Assembly: GCA_030836705.1 (NCBI GenBank)
Contig: JAUPLZ010000037.1
Coordinates: 1 to 6,555, forward strand
Direction of reading: 5' to 3'
From: Campylobacterota bacterium
GTDB lineage: Bacteria > Campylobacterota > Campylobacteria > Campylobacterales > SZUA-545
DNA length: 6,555 nt
Shown here: piece by piece, positions 5,192 to 6,555 of the stretch
How the letters are laid out: every line of letters begins with the position of its first letter
Numbering within the stretch: the stretch's first letter is position 1
Program-made: the position numbers and the translations under genes
Notes under the pieces: model-generated
What the model was told of the DNA's origin: nothing
Database searches by the model: none
What the model saw: only the letters and a program-made list of their open reading frames with translations

Positions 5192-6463
5192 ATGGAGTAT
5201 CAAAATCTCTTAAAAGATAAAAAAATAGCAGTAGCCGTAACAGGTTCTATCGCTATTTATAAAACAATCGAGCTTATTAGGATTTTTATAAAAAGCGGTG
5301 CAAGCGTTCGGGTTGTTATGAGCGAAGATGCAAAAAAATTTATAACGCCATTGACTTTTGAGGCGATAAGTTCAAATGTGGTTTTGCACAATGAGACAGA
5401 GAGTTGGGCGAATGATAATAATCACATAGGGCTTGCCTCTTGGGCTGATTTGTTTGTTGTAGCTCCTGCATCTGCCAATACTATCAATAAGCTATCAAAC
5501 GGCATAGCCGATAATCTTTTGCTTCAAGTTGCTATCGCTTGCAATGCGCCAAAAGTGTTAGCGCCTGCTGCGAATACAAATATGATAAATTCGCCGATAA
5601 CCTTGGCTTCGCTAAAAATGCTAAAACTAAACGGATATGTTATTGCAGATTCAAGAGTCGGCATGCTCGCTTGCAAAGTCGAGGGAAAAGGCGCTATGGC
5701 TGAACCTAAAGAGATTTTTTATGTTTGTGCAAGAGAACTTTTAAAAGATGAATTTTATAGATATAGACCGGTTGTAATTACAGGCGGCGGAACTATAGAG
5801 AGAGTAGACGAAGTAAGATTTATAAGTAACTTTTCAAGCGGCAAAATGGCAGAGGCTTTTGTAAAAGAGGCTTATTTTAAAGGTGCCGATGTTTGTTATA
5901 TAACAACAAAAGAAAATCACGATATGCCGCTTGGTGTGCACACTATTAAAGTGGAGTCTGCAAAAGAGATGCAAGAGATGATTTTGGAATCAATAAAAGA
6001 GGCAAAAAAGGGCGTTATGACAAAACCGACTCTTTTGGATGATTCAAGACCGAGTTTAAAAAAGAAAAAGCCTTTCTTTTTTTCGATAGCGGCAGTTAGT
6101 GATTATGGCGTGGAGTTTCCTCAGAATAAAAAAATAAAAAAAGAGTCTTTGGGTGAGAAATGGCAGCTTGAGCTTAGAAAAAATCCAGATATTCTAAAAG
6201 AGATTGAAGATAGCGAGATTTTTAAAATAGGTTTTAAAGCTGAGTTTGACAAAGAAAATGCTCTTGAATCCGCAAAAAAAATGGTTGTTGAAAAAAATCT
6301 TGATGCAGTTTGTCTTAATGTTTTGGGCGATGAGGTGAAGTTCGGCTCAAATGAGAGCAAGATAGAGCTAATCACAAAAAACAGTCAAAAAAACTTTGGT
6401 TTTGCTCCAAAAATTAAAATAGCCGATGAGATTTTAGAGTTTTTAAAAGAGTTAGAAAAATAA
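5192..6463 (+). CDS. coaBC: Bifunctional phosphopantothenoylcysteine synthetase/decarboxylase CoaBC
   Basis: CoaBC (Dfp) joins 4'-phosphopantothenate to cysteine (CoaB) and decarboxylates the product (CoaC, FMN-dependent) to 4'-phosphopantetheine, the coenzyme A precursor. The CoaC half (about 8-180) has the flavin-fold start AVAVTGSIAIYK, catalytic H78 (NNHIGLASWAD), PASANT (92-97), the substrate motif PAANTNM (125-131, usually PAMNxxM) and the catalytic cysteine C161 in MLACKVEGKG. The CoaB half (about 192-423) has ITGGGTIERVDEVRFISN, SSGKM (215-219), AAVSDY (300-305), the lysine cluster KKIKK (313-317) and a conserved end around GFKAEFD and VLGDEVKFGSNES. Residues about 271-295 form a polar, lysine-rich stretch before AAVSDY that is longer than in E. 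coli. ATG 5192 follows glmU by 9 nt without a clear Shine-Dalgarno sequence. The stop overlaps the uppS start by one base. Confidence 0.96.
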   Translation: MEYQNLLKDKKIAVAVTGSIAIYKTIELIRIFIKSGASVRVVMSEDAKKFITPLTFEAISSNVVLHNETESWANDNNHIGLASWADLFVVAPASANTINKLSNGIADNLLLQVAIACNAPKVLAPAANTNMINSPITLASLKMLKLNGYVIADSRVGMLACKVEGKGAMAEPKEIFYVCARELLKDEFYRYRPVVITGGGTIERVDEVRFISNFSSGKMAEAFVKEAYFKGADVCYITTKENHDMPLGVHTIKVESAKEMQEMILESIKEAKKGVMTKPTLLDDSRPSLKKKKPFFFSIAAVSDYGVEFPQNKKIKKESLGEKWQLELRKNPDILKEIEDSEIFKIGFKAEFDKENALESAKKMVVEKNLDAVCLNVLGDEVKFGSNESKIELITKNSQKNFGFAPKIKIADEILEFLKELEK

Positions 6464-6555
6464 TGGATATAAATCACATAGCGATTATAATGGACGGCAA
6501 CGGTCGCTGGGCAAAAGAGAGAGGATTAAAGCGCATAAAAGGGCACGAAAAGGGC
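6463..6555 (+). CDS. uppS: Undecaprenyl diphosphate synthase, N-terminal fragment
   Basis: Only the first 31 codons are present; the gene runs off the right end. UppS adds isoprene units in cis to farnesyl diphosphate to give undecaprenyl diphosphate, the carrier lipid for peptidoglycan and other surface polymers. HIAIIMDGNGRWA (5-17) is the family signature with catalytic D11, the phosphate-binding loop GNGR and R15-W16; RGLKRIKGHEKG (20-31) continues the expected pattern, including H28. The ATG overlaps the coaBC stop (TAATG), so translation is probably coupled. The same neighbours are known from Campylobacter. Confidence 0.95.
   Translation, partial: MDINHIAIIMDGNGRWAKERGLKRIKGHEKG

Overview
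The window looks like a piece of a low-GC Campylobacterota (epsilonproteobacterial) chromosome. The evidence is gene content and order: the run fliP / glmU / coaBC / uppS, with fliP divergent from the other three, matches what I recall of Campylobacter jejuni (Cj0820c to Cj0824). The motA-motB pair is of the PomA/MotP-like type and unlike the C. jejuni MotA I recall, which suggests a free-living Sulfurimonas-like relative. The genus is inference.

Layout. (1) Positions 1-117 hold the last two repeats of a CRISPR array whose remainder lies left of the window. The 30-nt repeat ends in ATTGAAAC and the last copy carries one substitution, as expected at the leader-distal end. (2) Positions 118-357 contain no convincing gene. 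Positions 240-329 contain four mutually compatible helices that build a compact fold with a probable pseudoknot, which I could not match to a known RNA family. (3) Positions 358-480 are a 40-codon ORF with an ideal Shine-Dalgarno sequence. Its last third is read through the terminator hairpin of nrdB, so it is either a genuine small protein or the stump of a gene lost at a junction. (4) Positions 477-3782, minus strand, form a tight run motA-motB-fliP-nrdB with gaps of 0 to 9 nt, ending in a terminator-like hairpin directly after nrdB. (5) A 113-nt divergent intergenic region (3783-3895) contains overlapping -10-like elements for both directions. (6) Positions 3896-6555, plus strand, hold glmU-coaBC-uppS, with uppS cut by the window end.

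How the genes work together. MotA and MotB form the flagellar stator and FliP is a core protein of the flagellar export gate. NrdB is the radical-bearing subunit of class I ribonucleotide reductase and appears to share the flagellar transcript. GlmU makes UDP-GlcNAc for peptidoglycan and lipopolysaccharide, CoaBC makes phosphopantetheine for coenzyme A, and UppS makes the undecaprenyl carrier on which peptidoglycan precursors are built. The right half is therefore an envelope and cofactor operon.

Most of the window is ordinary core genome. The part that deserves attention is the left 480 bp: a CRISPR trailer end, an unexplained structured RNA candidate and a well-initiated small ORF lying between the array and nrdB.
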